Shown: positions 45,931 to 55,117, counted from the stretch's first letter. The stretch is DNA of 64,000 nt from VRUE01 sp963764365 (GCA_963764365.1 CAVXSI010000011.1:1-64000); one strand, 5' to 3'. The notes: generated by a model not told the origin, from the sequence alone. Numbers and translations: made by a program.

Positions 45931-46580
45931 CTAAAAGACCCTCATTTGAACTGCCGCCAGAAGAGGGGCGGTTTGCGTGACGGCCTCACAACCCAGCCGA
46001 TCCGGTAGCTCCGGATCGGCCAACGTGGCAAAAGGCTGGGCGACCTCAGTCGCCTCGATGTCGTCGTCGCGGACGATCAGCCGCTCGAACAGCGCGTGGT
46101 TCCACTGGCGGCGTAGGTGTCTGGGTGCGGCCACGTAGGCCCGCTGGCAATCGGCCAAGAGGTCGAGCGCCCTGCCGACCGTGTTTTCGACGTCTGCGCG
46201 GGCGGCCTCGGCGACTTCGATGTGGCGCTCGGCCTGACTGGTCTCAGTGGCAAGCCGGTCCTGCTCGGAGCGCAGCAGGTCGACGGGGACCGCCCCGGCG
46301 TAGTAGGCGTGCAGCAGCTTCTCGCGCTCCTCGTTCAGCTTGGCGAGGCGTTTGTGCGGGCGCGTCGCCTCGGCTTCGGCCTGCTTGCGCATCCCGGCCA
46401 TCGCCTTGCCCAGCTTCTCGCGCACCCGCTCGGCCTGCTTGCGCGGTAGGCGAACGTCGCCGTAGACGCGCTCGACCGCCTCGATCAGATCGACGGGAAC
46501 GTTGGGCTGCTCGCAGTCGGTGCGCTTCATCCGGCCGATGCAGAAGAAGAAGGGGTAGCGGCCGCCGTTGCCCTTCGCCT
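45931..46580 (-). pseudogene. Large serine recombinase, C-terminal remnant
   Basis: Only the distal part of a large serine integrase remains: the zinc-ribbon end (AKGNGGRYPFFFCIGRMKRT, then a Cys in DCEQPNV), followed by a long coiled coil (LPRKQAERVREKLGKAMAGM through LLADCQRAYVAAPRHLRRQW) and a C-terminal strand. The catalytic resolvase domain and recombinase core are missing; the region upstream is taken by the DUF5677-like gene. The stop codon touches the tRNA-Pro 3' end, so this is the scar of an element that used this tRNA. Confidence 0.8.
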
Positions 46581-46594
46581 GGATCAGTGGAACC

Positions 46595-47383
46595 TCAACT
46601 GTGCGCCACGAAGGCCTCGAAGAGCCCCTCAAGGAAGACTGGCTCAAATGGGCGCCAGTCCTGATTGGGCACTACGTCCAGAACAAGCAATACAAGCTGG
46701 CCGTATGACCAATATGCGGGAAATACGACAGCGGGCACCGCGGGCGTAGGTGCTGCCGAGGCTTCGAGCGGGTTATCGCGGTTGAGTTGGACCGGCATTC
46801 CGGCGGGGGTGTGATGAAGGAGCTGGTTGTTCCACCTTTGCGCTCTTTCAAACATTTCCCGCAAGATCGGTTTTTCGCCTTTCAACCGAGGATGGAATCG
46901 CGGCGATTCCTCAAGCTCCGTAATCACCTCCGGCATCGTGATTGATCGCCCATCCGGCCGAACCGTCCACCAAGAGCGCTGCGCATGGTCGCCAAACCGA
47001 GTGCGCAGCTCGTCTTCTCTGCCGGCGAGATCGGATACGTCGTCGGAGGACCAGCCGTGACCTTTCGAGGTGTTCGCCTCGTTCAGCCGGATTGCATCGG
47101 AGTGTTCGATGTAGCGCTGGGTGAGGAAACCGCAATCGCCCTCATGTAGGACGAGCCAGTGGGCGACGACCATGTCCTCGAAGATCGAGCGGCAAAGCAT
47201 CGCGGCTTGGACGGTTTGGTGCTCGCCCGCGAGCATGCACATCGCCCTGAAGGTTTCCTTGGCGCGCGCCACGGTTCCGGCGACGATCTGCTCCATGTAG
47301 CCGTCCGTCATGAGCTGCTGGTCATCGAGGTACGTTCCAATTGCTTTGCAGGCGTCTAGCTGCTGAGCGAGGATTTCGTCCAT
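46595..47383 (-). CDS. DUF5677-like hypothetical protein
   Basis: A 262-residue helical protein from ATG 47383. An N-terminal bundle carries TFRAMCMLAGEHQTVQAAMLCRSIFEDMVVAHWLVLH (a pattern seen in DUF5677 proteins, which place Arg-x-x-x-Glu in such a helix). Next comes the Trp-rich middle (SWWTVRPDGRSITMPEVI), then QRWNNQLLHHTPAGMPVQL. No enzyme motif. GC is below the window average and it lies in the tRNA-Pro island, so it is probably horizontally acquired cargo. A longer upstream reading is possible but lacks support. Confidence 0.6.
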   Translation of the reverse strand: MDEILAQQLDACKAIGTYLDDQQLMTDGYMEQIVAGTVARAKETFRAMCMLAGEHQTVQAAMLCRSIFEDMVVAHWLVLHEGDCGFLTQRYIEHSDAIRLNEANTSKGHGWSSDDVSDLAGREDELRTRFGDHAQRSWWTVRPDGRSITMPEVITELEESPRFHPRLKGEKPILREMFERAQRWNNQLLHHTPAGMPVQLNRDNPLEASAAPTPAVPAVVFPAYWSYGQLVLLVLDVVPNQDWRPFEPVFLEGLFEAFVAHS

Positions 47384-47482
47384 CGTGGGCACCACTGGTG
47401 ATGATTGCGCATCGGGAGGTAATGGCTCGGTGTGCCGCGACTGGGCTGCCCGCCGCAAGAAGACGTTGTAGCTTGACAGCGA

Positions 47483-48211
47483 TTGACGGCGAGTTCTCAG
47501 GCAATCGCGGCGATTTTCGTGCTGATCGCGCTTCAGCTCGCGGTTTTGCGCGCGAGCCAGCACGCCGTGCCAAGTCTCTATTTCACGACGAGTTCCCTCT
47601 TCGATCGACGGGCGGACGTTTCGGGCGGGGCGGTTCTCTTCCGGCTCTCAATCCCACTCGCTGCCGGAGGTGTCGCGGCATTGCTTGTGCCGGACGATGC
47701 GCTCGCTGTCGGAGCGATCTCCGGCGGTGGCGCGTGGTTCCTGGCTATATGGCCGATCATCTGGAATCCTCGGCTCGCGAGCCACAGGTTTACCTTGCCG
47801 TTCGTTGGCGTCCTCGTCGCGTTCTTACTCGCGTTCGCCGCCCTGCCTCTCGCGGGCGTCGCCTTGGTGGAGGCGATCTCCAGTGTCATCTCGGCCGAAG
47901 GCGCCGAATGGAAAGCGCAGTATGTCTGGGGGCTCATCACGGGGGCGACGTTTTCAATCGCTGCAGAGGGGGCAAGCAGGTTCGCGAGGACCAAGCTCAG
48001 CTTCGTCGACGAGTCGCTAGCCGTCGACATTTCGGACGTTGATGAAGGTTCGGACGCTGATGAGAATGCGGAAGATTGGCTGGGCGAAGAAGACGACCTA
48101 GGGCCCGGCCTCAGCAGGTTTCTTCTCCTCTACGGCACCGAGACGTTCGGCTTCGTGTCCGTTGGGGTGTGTGCCTTCGCACTGTTCTTGCTGGCTCGTA
48201 GGCGGCCCTGA
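47483..48211 (+). CDS. Island membrane protein, hypothetical
   Basis: A 242-residue protein from TTG 47483. Hydrophobic segments are at about residues 7-24, 52-72, 78-95, 103-130 and 220-238, with an acidic cytoplasmic loop between (DISDVDEGSDADENAEDWLG). The stop and the next start share a base (TGATG), so translation is coupled to the lysozyme-like gene. The start codon is uncertain. No known family. The pairing of a small membrane protein with a muralytic-like protein recalls phage-type or envelope-targeting modules. Confidence 0.6.
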   Translation: MTASSQAIAAIFVLIALQLAVLRASQHAVPSLYFTTSSLFDRRADVSGGAVLFRLSIPLAAGGVAALLVPDDALAVGAISGGGAWFLAIWPIIWNPRLASHRFTLPFVGVLVAFLLAFAALPLAGVALVEAISSVISAEGAEWKAQYVWGLITGATFSIAAEGASRFARTKLSFVDESLAVDISDVDEGSDADENAEDWLGEEDDLGPGLSRFLLLYGTETFGFVSVGVCAFALFLLARRRP

Positions 48212-48735
48212 TGTTTGCGCAAGAAGGCGCCCGTGCTGGCTGCAAGTTCAGACTACGGAACCTTTGGCCCTCCGTGAGATGTAGCGCACGACGTTGGGGG
48301 GTTGACGCGGACGCCTTGGCTACTGTCCTGGCCGTCGAGGCGCACGCGCGCGGACCAGTCTGGCGCGCAATTGAGTACGTTGCCGCCCGCGTCCTTCTTG
48401 CCTTCGGGTTCGCAGGCAGGGTCGAATGCATGAGTCTCGGCATTGCGCAGATTCAGCCTCGGGGGGTGTCGAATCCCGAAGATCTCCGAGGCCGACTCGC
48501 AGCGCTTGCGCGCCCGCAAGACAGCGTCGAATTCTGTGCTCAGGTTCTTGGCGAGATCCGTTGGAGGTGTCATCTTCCGACGGATTCCGGTGAATGGTCC
48601 GAGAGCGATTGGCGCGTGGTCGCGAAAGAGTATGGGGGCGATGACAGGTATGCGGAGGCCCTGATCTCGGCGTATCGGATACTCGCCGCCCTTGATGCAA
48701 CCGGTGATCAGGGGTCTGGGTCATCGGTTAGTTGA
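48211..48735 (+). CDS. Lysozyme/transglycosylase-like protein
   Basis: A 174-residue protein coupled to the membrane protein gene. The segment DADALATVLAVEAHARGPVW places a Glu at the position of the catalytic Glu of transglycosylase-like folds, and MSLGIAQIQPRG matches the S-x-G-x-x-Q-I motif that follows in that superfamily. The remaining helices (EFCAQVLGEIRWRC, RYAEALISAYRIL) fit a small all-alpha lysozyme domain. No signal peptide is seen. A muralytic role is inferred from two motifs only. Confidence 0.55.
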   Translation: MFAQEGARAGCKFRLRNLWPSVRCSARRWGVDADALATVLAVEAHARGPVWRAIEYVAARVLLAFGFAGRVECMSLGIAQIQPRGVSNPEDLRGRLAALARPQDSVEFCAQVLGEIRWRCHLPTDSGEWSESDWRVVAKEYGGDDRYAEALISAYRILAALDATGDQGSGSSVS

Positions 48736-48766
48736 TGGCACCGAATTGTCCAGCAGATCGATCCCT

Positions 48767-49876
48767 CTACTCATCAACGTCCTCGTAAAGCGCCTTTGGA
48801 ACCGAGTACTTGTACGAGACAACTTGCAGGGCCCATGGGTCAATCACCCAGGGCTTCAGCTCGAAGAGTTCTCCGCCACTGACCGTCGGTGGCGAAGTCG
48901 AACGATCCAGAAGAATCCCGCGCACGATCACCAAGGCATTATCCGGATACGCAGTGTTGTGATGCACAACCTCGTTGCCGGTGAGGATGATCGCCTCGCC
49001 CTGCGAGGTCGTCCCCTTCACCTCCACGGTCACCCTCTCCCCATCGCGAGTGAGGGCGAGGTCGAATGGCCTCCCCTTACGCCTTACCTGCCAGCCGTCT
49101 TTCGCATAGAAATCCGCGGCCATGTCCTCAGCGTGCTTCTCGATCAGATCTCGCTCCTCCTTGCTCTGGCGAAACCCGGCGCCACGGCGGCGACTCTTTC
49201 CCGCCGCTTCGTCCGTGGCTTCTTCGACGCTGATGACCTCGGGCACTTCGTCAGGGAGGGGCACGCTTTCGACCTCGCGGTAGATCTTCCCCAAGGCACG
49301 GCCAAACTCGATGGCATCTAGCAGGAGGTCCGTCTCGCCGGGTATGGCTCCGTTCTCGTAGCGGATGGCCGCGATGCTTCCGAGCTCGTAACCGCGCCCA
49401 AGCGAGTTGTGGCCGATATCGTGGAGAATCGGCGGAACAAGGTCATGCCTGGACGAGATCCAATCGGCTATGGCATCGCGGGCAAAATCGACCCTGCCGT
49501 CGAGAACGTCCATCGGCCTGCGAACGAACTGGCCGTTGACGAATTCCGTCGCGCCTTGGTTCAGCGACAGGAAGACCGCGCTCCCGTCGAACGCCCATAG
49601 GTACACGACGTAGAACCCCTCCGTGGCGTGGGGAGAGCGGAGAGTAGATCCGAACCTGGTCCATGGGACTCGCGTCTTGAGACCCGTTCCGTCGCGACCC
49701 TCCGCAAGCAGATCGTCCTCCGCGACACCGATCGCCTCGACCAACTCGGCTCGGTGATCGAACAGCCATGCTGAGACATCGTGCCGCACGAGGCGGCCAC
49801 GCTCATCCATCGCCGGGGACCGCACCGAAGTCCACGCTGGCTGTAGGTCCAGCACACGTTGAAGCTCAGCGCGCAT
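48767..49876 (-). CDS. DUF3578 (MrcB-like) and DUF3883 nuclease-like protein
   Basis: A 369-residue two-domain protein. The N-terminal part (about 1-190) resembles the MrcB N-terminal/DUF3578 domain of McrBC-type DNA recognition subunits (LKTRVPWTRFGSTLRSPHAT, GFYVVYLWAFDGSAVFLSLNQG). The C-terminal part (about 240-340) is a DUF3883 domain with the PD-(D/E)XK-like core GRPFDLALTRDGERVTVEVKGTT (D, then E-x-K). This architecture is found in restriction-like defence loci. No methyltransferase or GTPase partner is present, so it may be a stand-alone modified-DNA nuclease or a relic. Confidence 0.75.
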   Translation of the reverse strand: MRAELQRVLDLQPAWTSVRSPAMDERGRLVRHDVSAWLFDHRAELVEAIGVAEDDLLAEGRDGTGLKTRVPWTRFGSTLRSPHATEGFYVVYLWAFDGSAVFLSLNQGATEFVNGQFVRRPMDVLDGRVDFARDAIADWISSRHDLVPPILHDIGHNSLGRGYELGSIAAIRYENGAIPGETDLLLDAIEFGRALGKIYREVESVPLPDEVPEVISVEEATDEAAGKSRRRGAGFRQSKEERDLIEKHAEDMAADFYAKDGWQVRRKGRPFDLALTRDGERVTVEVKGTTSQGEAIILTGNEVVHHNTAYPDNALVIVRGILLDRSTSPPTVSGGELFELKPWVIDPWALQVVSYKYSVPKALYEDVDE

Positions 49877-50071
49877 GCACTTTCCTATGTGTCGCCCGCG
49901 CCGCCCTCATGATGCCGGAAGCATAGGCCGGGCGCCTGATCTCAAGCGGAGACAGTGGACTCAGGATTCGCGACGGAACCGGCTGGACGGGAGCCGCTCA
50001 ATTCGGTTCAAATACCGTCCGGTTAGGGCGATATAGACAACAACGTCCAATCCATCTGAGATGCTGTTCAG

Positions 50072-50643
50072 ATGGCAGACTTGACAGGGAAGAAGGTTTC
50101 GCTCGAACTGATCGCCGCTCCCGCGATCAAGAAGCGGATTCTGGTCGTCCGCGACCGCCAGGTGATGCTCGACGAGGACCTGGCGGACCTTTATGGGGTG
50201 GCGACGAAACGCCTGATCAGCAGGTCAAACGGAACCTCAAGCGCTTTCCAGAAGACTTCATGTTTCAGCTGGATAGGACCGAGGCTGCCGCTTTGAGGTC
50301 GCAGATTGCGACCTCAAACATCGGTCGCGGTGGACGTCGTTACGCGCCGTATGTCTTCACCGAGCAAGGAGTGGCCATGCTTTCGGGCGTCCTGCGAAGC
50401 AAGCGGGCGGTTGCCGTCAATATCGAGATCATGCGGGCGTTCGTCGAGCTTCGCCGCGTCGCCAGTTCCTATGCTGCTATCGAAGAGCGGCTTGAAGAGA
50501 TCGAGCAGGAGATCGGAGCAAGGCTGGGCGAGCACGACCGCCATCTGGACCAGATCTTCAAGACGCTGCGACAGTTGATCTCGCCGCCCGCTCGGCCGAA
50601 GCGGCCCGTCGGGTTCAGCCCACCCGAGGCCGACGCGGACTAG
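50072..50643 (+). pseudogene. ORF6N-domain protein, frameshifted copy
   Basis: Begins ATG 50072 (ADLTGKKVSLELIAAPAIKK, RILVVRDRQVMLDEDLADLY) and loses one base near 50216. After restoring frame it continues QQVKRNLKRFPEDFMFQLDR and ends GFSPPEADAD. It is a close paralogue of the intact gene at 50756. ORF6N domains are phage-type DNA-binding modules often found in antirepressors and mobile islands. Whether the single-base loss is real cannot be decided here. Confidence 0.75.
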
Positions 50644-50755
50644 GCCCGGTCGTCATGCAGCGCGCGCGGATCTCGGCGGTCGCCTTATGGTTCAAATGCC
50701 GTCCGGTTGGGCCGATGTAGACAATAACGTCCGATACGTTTGAAATGCTGCTTGG

Positions 50756-51328
50756 GTGACTGAATCGACAGGGAAGAAGAGCTCGCTGGAGTTGATTTCG
50801 GCTCCCACGATCGAGAAGCGGATTCTTGTTGCGCGCGGTTGCCGGGTGATGCTCGATGAGGATCTGGCCGACCTCTATGGCGTTGAGACCAGGGTGCTCG
50901 TTCAGCAGGTCAGACGCAACGAAAAGCGCTTCCCGGCAGACTTCATGTTCCAACTGTCCGGGCAGGAGTTCAGCGACTTGAAATCACAATCTGTGATTTC
51001 AAGTGGAGGCCACGGCGGTCGGCGCAAGCCTCCGCTGGTCTTTACCGAGCACGGCATCGCGATGCTTTCGGGCGTTCTGCGGAGCGAGCGAGCTATCGCC
51101 GTGAACATCGAGATCATGCGGGTATTCATCGAGCTTCGCCGGGCAGCGAGCTCTTACGCTGCCATCGAGAAGCGGCTCGACCAGATCGAGCGGGAGATGG
51201 GCAAAAGGCTTGGCGAACATGACGAGCAACTCAACGAGATCTTCATGACGCTGCGGCGGCTGCTCGCCCCACCCACCCGACGCAAGCGCCCGGTCGGTTT
51301 CAGCCCCCCCGAGGGCAAGCCAGATTAG
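50756..51328 (+). CDS. ORF6N-domain DNA-binding protein
   Basis: A 190-residue protein from GTG 50756. The ORF6N domain covers about residues 15-105 (RILVARGCRVMLDEDLADLY, VQQVRRNEKRFPADFMFQLS, PLVFTEHGIAMLSGVL). A helical linker (IEIMRVFIELRRAASSYAAI) and a coiled coil (KRLDQIEREMGKRLGEHDEQ) follow. The gene and its upstream region are a tandem duplicate of the block at 49990-50645. It sits in the tRNA-Pro island next to a truncated PIN toxin gene. Confidence 0.85.
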   Translation: MTESTGKKSSLELISAPTIEKRILVARGCRVMLDEDLADLYGVETRVLVQQVRRNEKRFPADFMFQLSGQEFSDLKSQSVISSGGHGGRRKPPLVFTEHGIAMLSGVLRSERAIAVNIEIMRVFIELRRAASSYAAIEKRLDQIEREMGKRLGEHDEQLNEIFMTLRRLLAPPTRRKRPVGFSPPEGKPD

Positions 51329-51543
51329 GCCAGCTCGTCATGCAGCACGCTGATTTCGGCGGCCGCTTCATGGTTCAAATACCGTCCGGCCAGCTCGTAC
51401 CAGGAGATCGCCGCAATCACGAGCTCGTCTGCGGCCTCCAGGGCCTTGCGCGCTGGAGGGCTGACTCGCTTCGGCTCCGCCGACCACCAGTGGATGACGT
51501 GGGTGTCGATAAGAACTGCACCCACGCCGGGCCGATTCGGCAT
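51325..51543 (-). pseudogene. Truncated PIN-domain (VapC-like) toxin gene
   Basis: A 72-residue reading with the start of a PIN ribonuclease domain: AVLIDTHVIHWWSAEPKRVS (first catalytic Asp) and ELVIAAISWYELAG, but the second half carrying the remaining acidic residues is missing, replaced by RYLNHEAAAEISVLHDELA. Homologous tail fragments (LNHKATAEIRARCMTT) occur at about 50650-50705 and 49990-50010, each next to an ORF6N gene, so the toxin tail was duplicated with it. Confidence 0.6.
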
Positions 51544-51554
51544 AGACTCGGCCG

Positions 51555-52274
51555 ATGGATCCCGGACTCTCTCGACGACGATTCCTCACCGGGGTCGGGG
51601 GAGCGGCCGGCGCGGCGGCGCTGGGTCAGGTCGGGGTTGCCGAGGCGCTTGCTCGCCCCCGCGGCGGGCGCGCGCCGCATCCGAAGACGCCGACCGAAGC
51701 GCTGCGGCTGCTGCAGGCGGGAAATTGGCGCTACCGGCAGAACAAGCTGCAGCTGCGCGACTACTCGCCGGTCGGCGCGCGCCGCGCCGCCGAACAGATG
51801 CCGCTCGCCGCGATCATCACCTGCGCCGACTCGCGCGTCTCGCCCGAGCTCGTCTTCGACGTCGAACGCGGCAACCTCTTCGTCTCACGGATCGCCGGCA
51901 ACAGCATCGACACCGGCACCCTGGGCAGCAGCGAGTACGCGGTCGCAGCCCTCGGGGTGAAGCTGATCATGGTGCTCGGCCACAGCGACTGCGGCGCCGT
52001 CACGTCGGCGATCGAGGTGGTCAAGGGGAAGAGCTACCCCAAATCCAAATACGGGGCGATCGGCAAGGTGATCGACGAGATCGTCCCCACCGTCAGGTCG
52101 CTGCCGCAGGACGAGCGGAACCTGGCCCGCTGCGTGCCGGCCAACGCGATCAGCCAGGCGGGAGATCTTGCCCGGCGCGGGCCGATTGTCGCTCCCGCGA
52201 TCGCGGCCGGGAAGCTGCGGGTCGTCGCCGCCGTCTACAACATCGCCAACGGAGCGGTCTCGATCGTTCGATGA
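51555..52274 (+). CDS. Exported beta-class carbonic anhydrase
   Basis: A 239-residue beta-carbonic anhydrase interconverting CO2 and bicarbonate. Residues 1-34 are a Tat signal (SRRRFLTGVGGAAGAAALG), so the folded zinc enzyme is exported. The zinc ligands are visible as TCADSRVSPE (Cys and the Asp/Arg dyad) and LGHSDCGAV (His and Cys). The middle LFVSRIAGNSIDTGTLGSSEYAV is typical of this family. It may supply bicarbonate or balance external pH. Confidence 0.93.
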   Translation: MDPGLSRRRFLTGVGGAAGAAALGQVGVAEALARPRGGRAPHPKTPTEALRLLQAGNWRYRQNKLQLRDYSPVGARRAAEQMPLAAIITCADSRVSPELVFDVERGNLFVSRIAGNSIDTGTLGSSEYAVAALGVKLIMVLGHSDCGAVTSAIEVVKGKSYPKSKYGAIGKVIDEIVPTVRSLPQDERNLARCVPANAISQAGDLARRGPIVAPAIAAGKLRVVAAVYNIANGAVSIVR

Positions 52275-52391
52275 GGGTCGAGCTTCCGAGCGCCGGTTGG
52301 AATCGGCGCGGCTGGGAGCGGAAGCGGCGCTGACGACGGGGCGACCTCGCCCACCTGCGGCCGCAACTCAAGGATTCCGTGCCGCCTGCCG

Positions 52392-53996
52392 ATGACGCGG
52401 CGAATGCTCGCCCCGACCTCTCCGATTCGCACCCGCTTCCTCTTCCCGCTGGCGTCGCTGCTGGTCGCGGCTGCGGCGATGCTGCTCCCGGCCGCCGCCT
52501 CGGCGGCCATCCAGCTTGAGATCGCCAACGAAAGCGGCCACGAAGACGCTTTCGTGACCGTTGCCGGCGGCGCATTCGATGTCGAAGGCAACGACGCCGA
52601 AGGTCACGCGATCGAAAACGACATGCCAGCGCCGTTGGGGAAAGGTGTGACGCTGACGATCAACAAGCTGCTCAACGGCCGCGTCTACATCTCCTACGGG
52701 GCGGGCGTAAAGGAAGGCGTGACGTTCGAATCTTCGACCCGCTTCGACTGGGCCGAGCTGACCGTCACGCCCGCCACCGCCGACGTCGCCAACCTGACCG
52801 CCGTCGACCAGTTCGCGATCGGGATGCGGCTCGACACCTACGGCCCGTCCGACGAACACCTCGACTGGCTCGGCGACGCCAACTCGGAAACGATCTTCCA
52901 GGCGCTGCAGCAAATACCAGGCGCTCCGCAGGCGACCGTCAGGGACGGTGGGAGCATCGTTCGCGTCCTCTCGCCGAACAAAGACCCGGGCGCATACCCG
53001 GACCTGGGCGACTACGTGCGCTCGATGAGCGGCAGGACGATCACCCTGCACACCCCGTTCTTCAACGAAAACGTGCACACGACCAGCGAATACTCGGGCA
53101 CGTTTGCGGCCGACGGCTCGATCACGCTCTCCGGCTGGCTCGACACGACCAATCCGAGCGCTGCGGAAGGGCAGGCGCCCCCATCGTTCACCGTCCCCGG
53201 CAACGAACTGATCGACGAAATCTACCCCGACGTGAACACGCCGAACGACCTCGAGGGGGCGATGCGCCGCGACCTCTTCGCCGGCTTCAGCATCGGGATG
53301 TGGGGCGGCAAGTACGGCAACGACGCGCTCTCGTTCTGCCCGACGCCGTCAACGAATGCGGACCTCAAAGGCGCCTGGTGCTCGCACTTCAACCAACCTG
53401 GCTTCGGCGACGCCCGCAGCGAGCTGTCGCCGTTCCCCACCTGCGAGCAGTACGCGGCGGTGATCAACCAGTACGCCGACACCTACGGCGGCCCATACAG
53501 CGACGCCTCGAAGGAAGTCACCGTCTCGCTCAACCAGGCCAAGGTGAAGACCCTGAAGATGACGGTCCTTCCCGACTCCGGCGACGCCCAGCCGAAAGCG
53601 AGCGGCAACCCGAACTGCGGCGCCGGATCGCCGAGCTCGTCTGCTGCCGTCCCTGCTGCCGTCCCGGCGGCGACCCCGGCGAATGTCGGCTTCCACCTGC
53701 TTCGCCACGCCAAGGTCAAGCGCCACAAGGCCAGGGTCGGGCGCGTCTCCTGCACGGCGGCCTGCGGCCGGGTGAAGGCCCTCGCCAGGCGCGGCCACAA
53801 GGTCGTGGCGCGGCAGATCCTCAAGCGGTCCGGGGCGAAGCACCCGCTCGTGCTGAGGCTGACCCCGTTCGGCCGGCGGATCGTCGCCCACCACCGCAAG
53901 CTCAAGGTCCGGCTCGACGTCTGGGTGACGCCGGCCGGGCAGGCGACCCGCCACGCGCGCCGGCCGCTGTTCCTGATTCGCGGCGCTCGCCGCTGA
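52392..53996 (+). CDS. Secreted GH64/thaumatin-like beta-1,3-glucanase-like protein
   Basis: A 534-residue secreted protein with a signal peptide in the first 38 residues (LFPLASLLVAAAAMLLPAAA). The main domain (about 40-400) has GH64-like features: GRVYISYGAGV, STRFDWAELTVT, NLTAVDQFAIGMRLDTY, ISLSGWLDTTNP-type strands, and cysteines in the later part. The family cleaves beta-1,3-glucan. The C-terminal 100 residues are basic with two cysteines (VGRVSCTAACGRVKALARRG) and could bind cell wall or glucan. Catalytic Glu/Asp residues cannot be fixed by eye, so activity is uncertain. Confidence 0.7.
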   Translation: MTRRMLAPTSPIRTRFLFPLASLLVAAAAMLLPAAASAAIQLEIANESGHEDAFVTVAGGAFDVEGNDAEGHAIENDMPAPLGKGVTLTINKLLNGRVYISYGAGVKEGVTFESSTRFDWAELTVTPATADVANLTAVDQFAIGMRLDTYGPSDEHLDWLGDANSETIFQALQQIPGAPQATVRDGGSIVRVLSPNKDPGAYPDLGDYVRSMSGRTITLHTPFFNENVHTTSEYSGTFAADGSITLSGWLDTTNPSAAEGQAPPSFTVPGNELIDEIYPDVNTPNDLEGAMRRDLFAGFSIGMWGGKYGNDALSFCPTPSTNADLKGAWCSHFNQPGFGDARSELSPFPTCEQYAAVINQYADTYGGPYSDASKEVTVSLNQAKVKTLKMTVLPDSGDAQPKASGNPNCGAGSPSSSAAVPAAVPAATPANVGFHLLRHAKVKRHKARVGRVSCTAACGRVKALARRGHKVVARQILKRSGAKHPLVLRLTPFGRRIVAHHRKLKVRLDVWVTPAGQATRHARRPLFLIRGARR

Positions 53997-54050
53997 CGCG
54001 CGGCGCCCCGCGCCGGGACGGGTGCACCCGGCGGGAGTAATGTCTGCGCG

Positions 54051-54983
54051 GTGGACGCGACGAGCCGGTTCGAGGCGCACGAGGTCGACCTGCACGGCCA
54101 TCGGGCGATCTACCGCGTCGCCGGCAGCGGGCCGACCGTGGTCCTGATCCACGGGATGGTCAACTCCTCGCGGCACTGGCAGGAGGTTGCGCTGCGGCTC
54201 TCCGGCAGCCACCGGGTGATCGCGCCGGACCTGATCGGCCACGGCGACTCGGCGACGCCGCGGGGGGACTACTCGCTCGGCGCCCACGCGGCCAGCATCC
54301 GCGACCTGCTGGCGGTGATCGGGGTCGAGCGGGCGACGATCGTCGGCCACTCGCTCGGCGGCGGCGTCGCGATGCAGTTCTTCTACCAGTTCCCGCAGCG
54401 CACCGAGCGGCTTGCGCTCGTCTCCAGCGGCGGCCTCGGGCACAAGGTAAGCCCGCTGCTGCGCGGGGCGGCGCTGCCGGGGGCGGCGACGGGCCTCCGC
54501 CTTGCCGCCAACCGGCGGGTGGTGGCCGCGCTGCAGGGGGCCGGCGAGGGCCTGCGCGGCCGCGGCAGCTCGAAAGGCGTCTATCTGGAAGCGGTCGCGC
54601 GGGCGCTGAGGCCGCTGCAGGAGCCGGGCTCGCGGCGTGCCTTCCTGCAGACGCTGCGCTCGGTGATCGACGTCCACGGCCAGCACGTCAGCGCCCGCGA
54701 CCGGCTCTACCTGCTCGGCGAGATGCCGACCCTGATCGTCTGGGGCGAGCGCGACCGCACGATCCCCGCCGCGCACGGGGTCGAGGCCGAGCGGGCGATC
54801 CCGCACTGCCGTTACGAGACGCTGCCCCGCGCCGCCCACTTCCCCCACCTCGAAGACCCCGAAGGGCTGGCGACGGTCCTCGCCGACTTCCTCGCCACGA
54901 CCGCTCCGGTGCGGATCGACGACTCGGAGTGGGGGGCGGCGATCGAGCAGCGCGCCCGCAACCGCTTGCGCGCCGTCGCCTGA
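54051..54983 (+). CDS. Alpha/beta hydrolase
   Basis: A 310-residue alpha/beta-hydrolase from GTG 54051. The oxyanion segment is VVLIHGMVNSSRHWQEVA, the nucleophile elbow is VGHSLGGGVAMQFFYQFP (Ser), the acid is in LIVWGERDRTIP and the His is in LPRAAHFPHLEDPEG. No signal peptide. It is close to lipase/esterase and haloperoxidase-like members; the substrate is unknown. It stands alone between a secreted glucanase-like gene and a regulator. Confidence 0.85.
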   Translation: MDATSRFEAHEVDLHGHRAIYRVAGSGPTVVLIHGMVNSSRHWQEVALRLSGSHRVIAPDLIGHGDSATPRGDYSLGAHAASIRDLLAVIGVERATIVGHSLGGGVAMQFFYQFPQRTERLALVSSGGLGHKVSPLLRGAALPGAATGLRLAANRRVVAALQGAGEGLRGRGSSKGVYLEAVARALRPLQEPGSRRAFLQTLRSVIDVHGQHVSARDRLYLLGEMPTLIVWGERDRTIPAAHGVEAERAIPHCRYETLPRAAHFPHLEDPEGLATVLADFLATTAPVRIDDSEWGAAIEQRARNRLRAVA

Positions 54984-55117
54984 GGCGGCCGGTGGCGACG
55001 GCGACGGGCGCCGGCGTCCTGCTGGAACTGCTCTGAGCGACCGAGCTTCATCTCCCACCCCGTTTCTTTCGCCAATGAGACCTGGGGTAGCGGCAGGACG
55101 CGCTGCAAGATCGGTAC

